Shown: piece by piece, positions 11,326 to 22,025 of the stretch | How positions within the stretch are numbered: the stretch's first letter is position 1 | Layout: the number at the start of each line of letters is the position of its first letter | The notes under the pieces: model-generated | Database searches by the model: none | What the model saw: the letters and a program-made list of their open reading frames with translations, nothing else | What the model was told of the DNA's origin: nothing | Position numbers and translations under genes: made by a program | Source of the DNA: Budorcas taxicolor | Taxonomy: Eukaryota > Chordata > Mammalia > Artiodactyla > Bovidae | DNA length: 64,000 nucleotides | NCBI RefSeq assembly: GCF_023091745.1 | Contig: NC_068915.1 | Location: 53,936,001 to 54,000,000, forward strand | Direction: 5' to 3'

Positions 11326-11473
11326 AGTGGATTCCCTTGGTGGGGAAGATCCCCTGGAGAAGGGAATAGCTTACCCACTCCAGTATTCTTGTCTGGAGAA
11401 TACCATGCGCAAAGGTGCCTGGTGGGCTACAGTCCATGGGGTCACAAAGAGTCAGACACGACTGAATAACTAA
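11326..11473 (+). mobile_element. Bov-tA SINE with internal head deletion
   Basis: The SINE opens with 'attcccttggtgg' and jumps straight to 'ggaagatcccctggag', losing the middle of the tRNA-like head including the B box. The body continues intact to 'cgactgaataactaa'. Confidence 0.85.
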
Positions 11474-11482
11474 CCCTTTAGT

Positions 11483-11517
11483 CAGATTCTTTACCATGTG
11501 AGCCACCAGAGAAACCC
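11483..11517 (-). mobile_element. Isolated Bov-tA head, inverted
   Basis: Thirty-five bases that are the antisense of a Bov-tA tRNA-like head ('gattctttaccatgtgagcc'). They sit ten bases after a plus-strand Bov-tA that lacks most of its own head. Confidence 0.75.
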
Positions 11518-12383
11518 AAATCACGTGCAACATTTAGTTGTAAAGTTACTGAATTTGAACTCTACATTGTTACCTTCCTGAGTGTCAAATTATGAATACT
11601 GTCTATGAACAGACATTCGGTTGTAGAAATAAGGAGTGTTCTGCCTACTTTATCTTTTTCCTGTGTTATTTCTATAAATTTGTAAGTATTATCCATTTCC
11701 CTTTGTTTATCTTCTTTTTCTATTCTTTTACATGGAATGTTGATAGTAATTAAAATGATTGTTTATTCCATAGATTACACAGGGTCAGAAAGAGCAATTG
11801 AAAGAGTATTACTCAGAAATGGATGTCATACTTGATAAGACTTTTGTTCCTTGCTTTTGTGAAAGGATGAGCATGATGTTTCTATTGGGATATCCATGTT
11901 GTGTTAAAGGGGAAAATTTGGGTGTTTTTTTTTTTTTAATTGTTCTTTGGAAGTTTAAGTAAGGGAAGAAAAGCATGTGAGTGGTGATATATTTGGTTTG
12001 GCTTACTGAGTATGTATTTCAAACTATTTATTGTGTGTTTTCTTACACTGCAAAGGCTAAACCGCTAAAACAAGACAAAATAAAATGAAAATAGATTCCT
12101 AGATTCCCTTGAAGTATCTAGATGAGATTTTGGTTTGCTGAATCAATTTCACTTCTGAGAAACATTAGCTGCTTCAGAGGAAAGCAGAGATGACAGGTTC
12201 TGGATCTAGCCCATATTACAGGAGCTTTCTGATTGGGCAGGCAATTTCTTTATTGTGGCAGAAGTAGTGGCTCCCTTAGGGACCTGGTTGTATATTGGGG
12301 GCTTTGAACGTCATTACTAAAAGCTCAGCTGAAGGTCTGCTCCTTAACCATCCCAAATATTTTGAAAGGTTTTTAATATCCTG
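11518..12383. other. Unassigned
   Basis: AT-rich, with a T run at about 11925-11938. No gene or repeat recognised. Confidence 0.5.
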
Positions 12384-12616
12384 AGCTTCCCAGGTAGCGC
12401 TAGTGGTAAAACAAAACAAAATAAAACAAAACAAAACCCCCCTGCCAGTGCAGGAGACCTAACAGACAAGGGTTTGATCCCCAGGTTGGGAAGATTTTTG
12501 GAGAAGGAAATGGCAACCCATTCTAGTATTCTTGCCTGGAGAAATCCATGGACAGAGGAGCCCCGTGGGCTAAGATCCATAGCGTTGCGAAGAGTCAGAC
12601 ATGACTGAACTGACTT
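12384..12616 (+). mobile_element. Bov-tA SINE with A-rich insertion in head
   Basis: Full-length plus-strand SINE ending 'catgactgaactgactta'. Between the A-box side and the B-box side of the head (12406-12438) there is an (AAAAC)n-like expansion replacing 'aagaatctgc'. This should impair the split Pol III promoter spacing. Confidence 0.88.
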
Positions 12617-13094
12617 AAGATGGAAGGACAGATGCTTAAACATTCTGGGACAGAGTCAGAACCTGTTCTCTGTAAATGACATGAGAGCAAAGATGTCACT
12701 TGTCAATATATGCCTAAATTTATAATCTCTCTCCCACCATGTTCTAGGGCACTCAGCATATTCTAGGGAGCTTATTGAAGTTTTCTCTGCTTGTCTGCGT
12801 GTTTTCCTTTCACATCAACTCTCCTCTAATGTCTAATTCTCCTTGAGCCTAATTTAATTCCTCATTTACATAGGTTGCCTGGGAGTTAACTCTGTAAAGT
12901 TTGTCCAATACTTGGGTCATTATGAACTCTATGCCATATTACTTTGGAGCTGAACTCTATGCTATATTACTTTGGAAGACTTGATTCTTAAGAACCATTC
13001 ATTCTATCATCAATCCTGGTATTTTTAAATCAGAATTTTGCTTTCACAACTATCGTTTATGATGTGGCCTTCAAGGTACTGTTGGAAGCCAAGA
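12617..13094. other. Unassigned, with a 28-bp tandem duplication
   Basis: No gene. A two-copy tandem repeat with a 28-bp period lies at about 12923-12978 (25 of 28 positions match). Confidence 0.6.
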
Positions 13095-13540
13095 ATACAT
13101 ACTAAAATACAGTGATCATAAGTGTTAAATTTGACGAATTTTTGAAAATTATGAACACTCATGTTAACACCATGAGAAAGATATTTTCATCACTTCAGAA
13201 ATTTCCCTCATGTGTTTTCCATTTACCTCCAAACCACCACTGTTTTGATTCCTGTCATCATAGTTTAATTTTGCTTTTTGTTGACCTTAACTTCAATGCT
13301 ATTATATGATATAATGTATTCTTTTGCCCTTGGCTTTTCCTTTCAACGTGTTTTTTAACACCCATGTGGTACCAGGTATCATTTGTTTGTTTGTTTGTTT
13401 ATTATTGCTTAGTAATACTCCATGATATGAATATACCATAATTTATTTCATTTTTCTATTGGATGTTTGGATATTTACAGTTTGAGTTTGTGGTGAATAA
13501 AGATGGTATAACCAGTTTTGTGAATATTTTTCTAGAGTAA
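13095..13540 (-). mobile_element. Old L1 (L1M-type) 3' region
   Basis: Antisense L1 3' region. Landmarks in order: 'gaacactcatgttaacacc', 'ttccctcatgtgtttt', 'aatactccatgatatgaat' and 'ttctattggatgtttgg'. A short (GTTT)n run at about 13383-13401 is embedded. Confidence 0.7.
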
Positions 13541-14100
13541 ATTAAACAAGTCCTTCTGAAACAAGTTTTGTCTAGGATAAGGTGAGGTCTGCTAAAGACT
13601 GGTCAGGTTAACCAGAAAAGGAGATTCTGACTGAAGTACCAAAAGCTGGGAGAGCAAGAGAACAAATGAAACTGCCTTCAAGTCTACAAGCTGTATTAAA
13701 AGCTGTAAATGACAAAGGAATGTCTAAAATCTCTCATGCTATGTCGATTGTAGACAATAGCTTTTTTGCATAATATAGCTATTACCACAGGGTAGGTATT
13801 CAATAAAATGATTCTCAACATCAAATTAATGCATTAGATCTATCTCATACTGTTATATACTTCAGACTTTTAAAATTCCATTATCTTATCTTTATATTAT
13901 TTCTGATTATTGTTTTATCCTTAAAATATGCTTTTAAATCACTTTCTAAATCAAATGATATTTCAAAACATATAACTCAACAGTAAAAACAAAAGTGGCA
14001 ATTCTATTTAATTTCCCCTATTTCTGAATTTAAATGATTTCTTTTCTTCTGTAAACTCTTGCTTTCCCCCCATAATTTTACTTTAATCAAAATTTCTTTT
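13541..14100. other. Unassigned
   Basis: AT-rich; no gene or repeat recognised. Confidence 0.5.
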
Positions 14101-14452
14101 TTAATTTAAATTTATTTATTTTAGTTGGAGGCTAATTACCTTACAATATTTATTGGTTCTGCTACACATCAACATGAATCCACCACAGGTGTACACATGT
14201 TCCCCATCCTGAACCCCACTCCCACCTCCCTCCCCGTACCATCCCTCCGGGTCATCGCAGTGCATCAGACCCAAGGATCCTTTATCGAACCTGGACTTGC
14301 AATTCGTTTCTTATATGATATTACACATGTTTCCATGACATTCCCCCAAATCATCCCACCCTCTCCCTCTCCTACAGAGTCCAAGAGACTATTCTATACA
14401 TCTGTGTCTCTTTTGCTGTCTCATATACAGGGTTATCATTACCATCTTTAAT
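14101..14452 (-). mobile_element. Ruminant-type L1 3' end
   Basis: Antisense L1 3' UTR: 'agttggaggctaattacctt', then 'gttccccatcctgaacccc', 'ctacagagtccaagagac' and 'tgctgtctcatatacagggt'. These match the bovid L1 3' end as I recall it. The 108-residue open frame across it is an antisense artefact. Confidence 0.85.
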
Positions 14453-14643
14453 CAAGATTTCAAGTTAATCTTTTTGAGGAATATTCCATCCCTGACCTAT
14501 CCTTTGCTCTCTTACAAAAACAAAATGGCTATTATGGGCAATTTTCCTTTCCTCATTTCTCTTCTCTCAAAATCACTTTTCCAAAGACATAAACATTTGT
14601 GCAATTTATCCAAGCTTGTTTAATACCAACAATAAATAGCACT

Positions 14644-14868
14644 GTGTGTGTGCATACTCAGTCACTTCAGTTGTATCTGGCTCTTTGCAAACTTATGGAC
14701 TCTAGCCTGCTAGTCTCCTCTGTCCACGGGATTCTCCAGGCAAGAATGCTGGAGCGGGTTGCCTTTTCCTCCTCCAGAGGATCTTCCCAACCCAGAGATA
14801 GAAGCCGTGTCTCTTGTTTTTCCTACATTGCTGGAGGATTCTTTACTGCTGACCCACTGGAGAAGCTC
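14644..14868 (-). mobile_element. Bov-tA SINE
   Basis: Antisense SINE from 'catactcagtcacttcag' to the head near 14840-14868. The head carries a short T-rich insertion between its two halves. Confidence 0.88.
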
Positions 14869-14941
14869 AATAAATACTTTACCACATTATCTGCTAGGCA
14901 CAGTTTCAAGCCTCTTCTATAGATTAATCCTCACAACAGGG

Positions 14942-15084
14942 ATTTTTCAGGTGTTCCAGGGGCTAAGACTTTGCAATCCCAATGCAGGGGGCCTGGGAGT
15001 TTGCATGCTGCAACTACGAAAGATCCCACATACCACAGCTAAGACCCAGCACAACCAAATAAATAAATATTTGAAAAAAAACAC
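14942..15084 (+). mobile_element. tRNA-derived SINE, head plus A-rich tail
   Basis: Short SINE of the type 'ccaggggctaagactttgca', 'atgcagggggcctggg', 'gatcccacataccacagcta', ending in (AAAT)n. It has the tRNA-like head but no Bov-A body, as in ART2/Bov-tA-related or CHR-like families; I cannot decide which. Confidence 0.72.
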
Positions 15085-15604
15085 TAGATAAAAATGGCTG
15101 TCATGTGCACATTATTCAGCATAGCAGTAGTAATACATAATATAAAAAAGTGTTTATAATCTACTCGAATCTTGGGATTAGCAATAAACATAGACATTAG
15201 AGCAAGCACAATTTTGTATATCATATTATCAAGAATATGCTAAAAGTATCTGAGCTATAATATATGTATACAGAAGCAGTGTGTAATGGTAACCAGTGTT
15301 TTGACTATCCAGGAATAGACTATGAAATAAACTGTAGAATAACTTGGAAAAATATCATATAACAGCAAAAAAGCTAGTTAGGCATAAATGAGTATGAAGC
15401 AACTAAATAAACCAGGGATTTTTCCTTCATCATGCAAGGGTTATCACTAGTTTTTCCATGAGGAGTGTGCATGCATATTCTAGAATATATGTCTTTCATA
15501 ATAAAATTTTGTTTTGTTATAAGTTAAATAACTGCATCATATATATATATGATGCATTATAGGTATAAGTATATATATACATATACCTATGCCTGCATGA
15601 TAAG
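15085..15604. other. Unassigned, ends in AT/ATAC repeats
   Basis: No gene. An alternating AT-rich tract with TATATA runs lies at about 15538-15592. Confidence 0.55.
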
Positions 15605-15772
15605 ATGCTTCAGTTGTCTGACTCTTTGTGAACCTGTGGACTGTAGCCCTCCAGGCTCCCCTGTTCATGGGATTCTCCAGGCAAGAATATTGGAGTAGTT
15701 TGCCTTCCCTTCCTCCAGGGGATCTTCCTGACCCAGAGATCTCCTGCATTGATAAGCAGGTTCTTTACCACT
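15605..15772 (-). mobile_element. Bov-tA SINE, partial
   Basis: Antisense SINE body and part of the head. The outermost head bases are missing and it stops near 15772 in AT-rich sequence. Confidence 0.85.
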
Positions 15773-15786
15773 ATATAGGTATATAC

Positions 15787-15850
15787 AGGGCTCTCCAAGT
15801 TGTGCTCACTATAAAGCACCTGCTTGCAAATGCAGGAGACTCCTGGGTCA
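15787..15850 (+). mobile_element. Bov-tA head fragment
   Basis: Plus-strand head only ('cacctgcttgcaaatgcagg', 'agactcctgggtcag') directly followed by a (TA)n tract. It lies head-to-head with the minus-strand Bov-tA at 15605. Confidence 0.75.
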
Positions 15851-15854
15851 GAAA

Positions 15855-15872
15855 TATATATATATATATAAA
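15855..15872. repeat. (TA)n microsatellite
   Basis: Nine TA units following the SINE head fragment. Confidence 0.85.
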
Positions 15873-16780
15873 ACTTGGGGACTAAGAAGACATTGCTGTT
15901 TTATCATTAGAGTTTTTGGTATTGGAAGTATGCAAATTCTCAAAACATCTATCATAATATTTTGCTAGTAAAATCATTTATGAACTTATTTTTCACAAGT
16001 TCAGAAAGTTGTCAGTTCACTTTCTTCAGTGAGAGAAATAGGTACAGATAATGTATTACATTGTTTATTATTTATTCTTGTCCTTAAAATGTATAGCTAT
16101 AAAGAGACCTAAGTTAAAGTGAAGAAAAAGTTGTATTCAGATTCTATTTGCTTAATTATGTTTTCTCTCCAAGCATCAGAATATTACTCCAACAATCAAG
16201 GAGAAGAGACTCATGGAGAAAAGACATATATAATATAATATAATACAATATAAATTCGAATAGGGATTTATTCTAACTTGTGTACTTTTTTATTATTGAA
16301 GGAAAAATACAGAAAGAATTCTAACTACTTAGACATTTAAATTTATTAATGCATGTGTTCATAACTTTCACCCCAAAAGATATCCAAGAGGTACTAGTTC
16401 TGTTGTAAAGAGTAACCATTGTTTTTTTTCTTTGATATAACTTAAATCAATCTTCCTCCACAAATCTCACTAGAATAACAATGAACTTATCTGATTTTAT
16501 TAAGGGTACACACATACCACATATGCAGACTCAACATATATTAAGAAAATAGAAGGGAAGAAAACAAAAATTATGGAGGTGGGAAACATGAAGATAGGAA
16601 ATACTGATTTAGCATATCGAACAACTTTTAAATATAAGCTTTCTGAGTAGGAAGTCAAGATGTAACTTGATTTCTTACAAAAAACCTAAAAAGTTGTTTA
16701 TTGCAAATTTAAGATTCATATCACTTGTATGAATCAACTGACAATGGATGAGCATCAAGATTCAGATCTTACTTTTGAGT
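15873..16780. other. Unassigned AT-rich sequence
   Basis: No gene or repeat recognised. A short TAATA-type run lies at about 16228-16250. Confidence 0.5.
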
Positions 16781-16791
16781 TTTAGGAAGTT

Positions 16792-17125
16792 CAGTTCAGT
16801 TCTGTCTCTCAGTTGTGTCTGACTCTGTGACCCCATGGACTGCAGCACATCAGGCTTCCCTGTCCACCACCAACTCCCAGAGCGTACTCAAACCCGTGTC
16901 CATCGAGTCGGTGATGCCATCCAACCATCTCACCTTCTGTCCTCCCCTTCTCCTGCTGCCTTCAGTCTTTCCCCACACCAAGATCTTTTACAATGAGTCA
17001 GTTCTTCACAACAGGTGGCCAAATACTGGAATGTCAGTTTCAGCATCAGTTCTTCCAATGAATATTCAGGGCTGATTTCCTTTAGGATTGACTGGTTTGA
17101 TCTTATTAGGATTGACAGGTGTGAC
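16792..17125 (-). mobile_element. BovB LINE, short 3' fragment, 11-bp TSD
   Basis: About 334 bp of BovB 3' end on the minus strand. Perfect 11-bp duplications 'tttaggaagtt' lie at 16781-16791 and 17126-17136. The truncated 5' end repeats 'ttaggattgac' twice (near 17081 and 17106), a small rearrangement at the termination point. Confidence 0.92.
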
Positions 17126-17136
17126 TTTAGGAAGTT

Positions 17137-17910
17137 AATATGGTACATACACTACATTATATGTCATATTAACTTGTTAACACTGCAATAAATATAACTA
17201 TGCATAACGAGAATAAAAAATACACATAATCTAGTTTTGTTCCAAACTAATTACCAAAAATAAATAATTAACTAAAGGAAGGAAACTAACAAATGAAAAA
17301 CCTATCCCTTTGCATCAGCTGGTAAGACAGTATAGAAAGGTAGTGTTCAAAACCAGAGGACTAGACAAAGCATTTTGAAAGCACTAGAATGCCAAATTTC
17401 CTGGCCCCTTTTCCTCTCAAGAGGTCTCTGAGGAACATCCAACTCGTGGCTGAGGTTCCAAAGAAGACAAGATTCTGCAAAAGAAAACAATTCCCTCATG
17501 ATTCATTTATCTCTATTCCATTGATCATTTCTGCTACCTTACCTGTCGGTTATGGAATTGACATTTTACATTATTACAACGCTGGATATTGAGGGCTCTC
17601 TAAGAATCCCATTGGATATACTCACTTTCATACAAGGAGATGACACAGCTGGTCTATAGAACATAAATGATCCTAAGTCCAGTTTGATTTGGAATTTGTT
17701 TGGTCACCCAGACTACCCCATCTCCAAATAAATCCATCTAATTTATGGCTTCTCTCTCAGTGTGGTTGGGCTCTATGGCTGAGCTGGAAAGAATTAGATG
17801 TGACCTGCTAGGTGACCTGGGTACCTTCAGATAACCGTCACATGCCATCTTCTCTCTCTCTTTTTATAATGTTCTTTTTTTTCTTTTTTAATTGAAGTAC
17901 AGTAGATTTG
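17137..17910 (+). other. Unassigned; coding-like decayed segment 17380-17830
   Basis: I do not recognise this. From 17389 a 67-codon frame is open, followed by sequence of balanced composition with stops (17593-17825), unlike the AT-rich surroundings. It could be a decayed retroviral or processed-pseudogene fragment. A protein-level search would decide. Confidence 0.35.
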
Positions 17911-18066
17911 GGCTGCCCTGGTGGCTCAGACAATAAAGAATCTGCCTGCAATGCAGGAGACCTGGGTTCGATCCCTGGGTTGGGAAGATTCTCTGGAGGG
18001 GGCATGGCGATCCACTCCAGTATTCTTGCCTGGAGAATCCCCATGAACAGAGGCACATAGTGGGCT
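17911..18066 (+). mobile_element. Bov-tA SINE, 3'-truncated at a BovB junction
   Basis: Well-preserved head with the B-box-like 'gggttcgatccct' and body up to 'tagtgggcta', where it runs without gap into BovB at 18067. A normal SINE would carry about 50 more bases and a tail. Confidence 0.88.
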
Positions 18067-20530
18067 AGATGATGAAGTTGAACAGTTCTGTGAAGACCTA
18101 CAAGACCTTCTAGGACTAAAACCCCCAAAAGATGTCCTTTTCAATATAGGGGAATAGAATGCAAAAGTAGGAAGTCAAGAGATACCTGGTGTAACAGGCA
18201 AATTTGGCCTTGGAGTACAGAATGAAGCAGGGAAATAGTTTTCCCAAGAGAATACACTGGTCATAGCAAACATCATTTTCCAATAACACAAGAGAACACT
18301 CTACACATGGACATCACCATGGTATGTCAATACCATAGTGGTCAATACCAAAATCAGATTGATTATATTCTTTGCAGTCAAATATGGAGAAGCTCTATAT
18401 AGTCAGCAAAAATAAGACAGGGAGAAAACTGGCTCAGATCATGAACTTCTTATTACTAAATTCAGACTTAAATTTAAGAAAGTAGGGAAAACCACTAGAC
18501 CACTCAGGTATGACCTAAATCAGTCCCTTACAATTATACAGTGGAAGTGACAAATAGATTATTAGATTTGCTAGAGAGAGTGCCTGAAGAACTATGGATG
18601 GAGGTTCATAATATTGTACAGAAGGGAGTGATCAAGATCATCCCCAAGAAAAAGAAATGCAAAAAGGCAAAATGGTTGTCTGAGGAGACCTTATAAATAG
18701 CTGTGAAAAGAAGAGAAGTGAAAGGCAAAGGAGAAAAGGAAAGATATACCCATTTGAAAGCAAAAATTCAAACAAATAGCAAGGTGAGATAAGAAAACCT
18801 TCCTCAGTGATCAATGCAAAGAAATAGAGGAAAATGAACAATAGAATGGGAAAGACTAGAGATCTCCTCAAGAAAATTAGAGAAACCAAGGGAATATTTC
18901 ATACAAAGATGGGCACAATAAAGGACAGAAATGGTATGAACCTAACAGAAGCAGAAGACACCAAGAAGAGGTGGCAAGAATACTCAGAAGAACTATACAA
19001 AAAGATCTTCATGACCCAGATAATCACGATGGTGTGATCACTCACCTAGAGCCAGACATCCTGGAATCTGAAGTCAAGTGGGCCTTAGGAAGCATCACTA
19101 CAAACAAAGCTAGTGGAGGTGATGAAATTCCAGTTGAGCTCTTTCAAATCCTAAAAGATGATGCTATGGAAATGCTGCACTCAATATGCCAGCAAATTTG
19201 GAAAACTCAGCAGTGGCCACAGGACTGGAAAAGGTCAGTTTTCATTCCAATCCCAAAGAAAGGGAATGCTCAAACTACTGCACAATTGCACTCATCTCAC
19301 ACGCTGGTAAAGTAATGGTCAAAATACTCCAAGCCAGGTTTCAGCAATACGTGATCTGTGAACTTCCAGATGTTCAAGCTGGTTTTAGAAAAGGGAGAGG
19401 AACCAGAGATCAAAATGCCAACATCCACTGGATCATCAAGAAAGCAAGAGAGTTCCAGAAAAACATCTATTTCTGCTTTATTGACTAGGCCAAAGCCTTT
19501 GACTGTGTGGACTACAACGAACTGTGGAAAATTCTTCAAGAGATGAGAATACCAGACCACCTGACCTGTCTGCTGAGAAACCTGTATGCAGGTCAAGAAA
19601 CAACAGTTAGAACTGGACATGGAAAAACAGACTGGTTCCAAATCAGGAATGGAGTACATCAAGCCAGTATATTGTCACCCTGCTTATTTAACTTATATGC
19701 AGAGTACATCATGAGAAATGCTGGACTGGAAGAAGCACAAGCTGGAATCAAGATTGCCAGGAGAAATATCAATAACCTCAGATATGCAGATGCCACCACG
19801 TTTATGGTAGAACGCAAAGAAGAACTAAAGACCCTCTTGATGAAACAGGAGAGTGAAAAAGTTGCCTTAAAGCTCAACATTCAGAAAACGAAGATCATGG
19901 CATCTGGCCCCATCAATTCATGGGAAATAGATGGGGAAACAGTGAAAACAGTGTCAGACTTTATTTTGGGGGGCTCCAAAATCACTGCAGATGGTGACAA
20001 CAACCATGGAATTCAAAGATGCTTGCTCTTTGAAAGAAAAGTTATGATCAACCTAGACTACATATTCAAAAGCATTATTTTGCCAACAAAGGTCCATCTG
20101 GTCAAGGCTATGTTTTTTTCTAGTAGTCATGAAAGGGTGTGAGAGTTGGGCTTATTATAAAGAAAGCTGAGTGCTGAAGAATTGATGCTTTCTAATTGTG
20201 GTTCTGGAGAAGAACCTTGAGAGTCCCTTTCACTGCAAAGAGATTAAACCAGTTTATCCTAAAAGAAATCAACCCTGAATATTTATTGGAAGTACTGATC
20301 CTAAAGCTGAAGCTCTAGTACTTTGGTCACCTGATGCAAAGAGCTGACTCATTGGAAAAGACACTGATGCTGGGAAAGATTGAGGACAGGAGGAGGAGAA
20401 AATGACAGAGGATGAGTTAGTTAGATAGCTTCACTGACACAATGGACATGAATTTGAGCAAACTCCAGGAGATAGTGGAGGACACCTCAACCTGGTATGC
20501 TTCCAAAGAGTCAGATGAGACTTTGCAACT
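18067..20530 (+). pseudogene. Decayed BovB ORF2 (endonuclease-RT)
   Basis: The ORF2 protein of BovB nicks DNA and reverse transcribes its own RNA at the nick. Here the endonuclease GDWNAKV motif is hit by a stop (TAG at about 18155-18157), while the SDHELL motif (about 18437-18455) is still readable. RT is spread over several frames (18971-19315, 19186-19488, 19507-20142). A TAG at 19486-19488 breaks the FIDYAKAFD block. The catalytic box reads YADA (19783-19794) instead of YADD, so the second catalytic aspartate is lost. A frameshift lies near 19260. The copy cannot encode a working enzyme. Confidence 0.88.
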
Positions 20531-20549
20531 GAAAAACAACAACAACAAA
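18067..20549 (+). mobile_element. BovB LINE, longest copy in the window (about 2.5 kb)
   Basis: Covers the second half of the apurinic-like endonuclease domain, the linker, the whole RT domain and the C-terminal region to the 3' end. It closes with a short (AAC)n tail at 20536-20549. The 5' end is truncated and fused to a Bov-tA SINE at a junction with microhomology ('gct'). No clear target duplication brackets either the BovB or the BovB plus SINE unit. Divergence is moderate, suggesting an older copy than those at 43802 or 35286. Confidence 0.94.
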
Positions 20550-20679
20550 TAATGCTTGATCATTTTGAATATGTTCTCTGTATTTACATTGAACCACTGG
20601 TGTGTGACTTAGTGTTACTTGTGGAGAGAAAGAGGTGTTATCCCAATACAGTACCTGTCTCTTCTGTGAACAGTCATAG

Positions 20680-21411
20680 TGTTAGGAGAAGCACACTGAT
20701 TGAAACCGCCCACCCTGGCAAGGCACAATAGTAATCATTTGCATGAGTTGTTTTGTGGCAGGAGATCCTGATAAGGAATACGGAACTAATAAGTCACCAC
20801 CAACCGGAAGAGTTCGGGAAAGGTCACAAGGAGACACCGCATGTCTGTCCACTTCCCAGAATCCCCCTCGCTAGCATCCATCTTGGCTTGAAGAAGGAAT
20901 TCATAGGGCCTGGACTCCATCTTAGGCCTGTTCATGCTGATCGTGCTCGGCCACCTTTAGTGCCTATGAAAACAATAACAGAAGGATAAGACCCCCTCCA
21001 GACAGGGGAACCTTGAAGATCATATCTAGGTTACTCATCACCTAAGAGAAACCATACACTAACCACCCCTTCCTCCAGACAGGCCATAAATTTTTCTGTA
21101 TCTATCAGAGTGTAACCTCAGGTTTATTGATTATTGGCTAATTGTTTGACTGTTTGAGCTCATGAGCACATAGCATGTGAATGATGGGGTTATTGGGATT
21201 GTATTTTCCTTGGTTTATATAAGTCTCAAGGAATTTGGAGTGGTGGGTTCAGATACTTACACATGGAGTATAAAAGATTTTCACAAATGCTGCTCGGGGT
21301 CCTTGGCTAAGAGGAGACTCTGCCTTGGGCCCGCTAGTGTAATAAACTGCACTCCACTATCTGCATTGTCCTTCTGAGTGAGTTTGTTTCCCGGAATGCC
21401 TGGCTAAAACA
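20680..21411 (+). mobile_element. Solo LTR, BTLTR1-like (ruminant ERV)
   Basis: A 732-bp unit that starts TGTT and ends AACA. It contains a TATAAAA box (21269-21275), an AATAAA signal (21341-21346), and a composition richer in GC than its flanks. I recall sequences like 'aagtcaccaccaaccggaag' and 'gcactccactatctgcattg' from bovine BTLTR1-type LTRs. No internal retroviral sequence is attached, so it is solo. Six-base flanks (tcatag and ggctga) do not match, so either the boundaries are off or the LTR arose by recombination. Confidence 0.78.
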
Positions 21412-21689
21412 GGCTGAGTGATGCCTGCACCACCAGGAAAGACTCTGAATTAGAATGATTGACCAAAGACCACCCAAAAACTAATCCCATCACCATAAAA
21501 CCCGAGACTGTGAGCCATATGGCAGAATAGTTCTCCTGGGTTCCCTACCTTGCTGCTATCCATCCGGGTGCCCTTTCCCAATAAAATCTCTTGCTTTGTC
21601 AGCACATGTGTCTCCTTGGACAATTCATTTCCGAATGTTAGACAAGAGCCCAGTTTCAGGCCCTGGAAGGGGTCCCCCTTCCTGCAACA
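21412..21689 (+). mobile_element. Second LTR, 3' part (class I-like)
   Basis: Directly abuts the previous LTR. It has a TATA-like 'ccataaaacc' near 21493, an AATAAA at 21580-21585, then an R/U5-like segment ending 'gggtcccccttcctgcaaca'. This is the typical layout of gammaretrovirus-type LTRs. The U3 part is missing on the left. Confidence 0.65.
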
Positions 21690-21879
21690 ATAGTACAGAA
21701 AATATACAGTCACAAATTATGATGAAACTATTTTTGTGGAAATGGGTAAGCAGAAATACATTGGATGGGAGAAGTAAAAGGATTGTGAAGGAGTGCAGCA
21801 TGGTTATTTTTTCAGATATAAAAGGGGAAAAAAAAGTCATGTTATTCTAAAATACAGATATACCAAAGAGAAGAAAACT

Positions 21880-22025
21880 AAAATTATTTAAAGTGGTTGC
21901 TTTTAGTGAGCAGGAAACATTGGAGGCTGACAGGAGAGTGTTTTTTCCCTTTAAATCTTTATAGAGTTATTTACTTTTAAATTCTGTGCATCTATACTAT
22001 TGTTAAAAATATATCCTACATTTCT
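21880..22025 (+). mobile_element. Possible L1M 3' UTR remnant
   Basis: The segment 'gtggttgcttttagtgagc', followed by a T-rich ending and an A-rich close, resembles an old L1 3' end. It is weak, with no other support. Confidence 0.3.

Noticed and set aside
14125..14451. 108-residue proline-rich frame
   Set aside because: Antisense of a ruminant L1 3' UTR.
17911..17985. tRNA-like sequence with a B-box
   Set aside because: It is the tRNA-derived head of a Bov-tA SINE and lacks a proper cloverleaf acceptor. The same applies to every other head in the window.
19507..20142. 211-residue frame that could be taken for a host reverse-transcriptase gene
   Set aside because: It is the RT part of a BovB copy with stops upstream and a mutated catalytic box.
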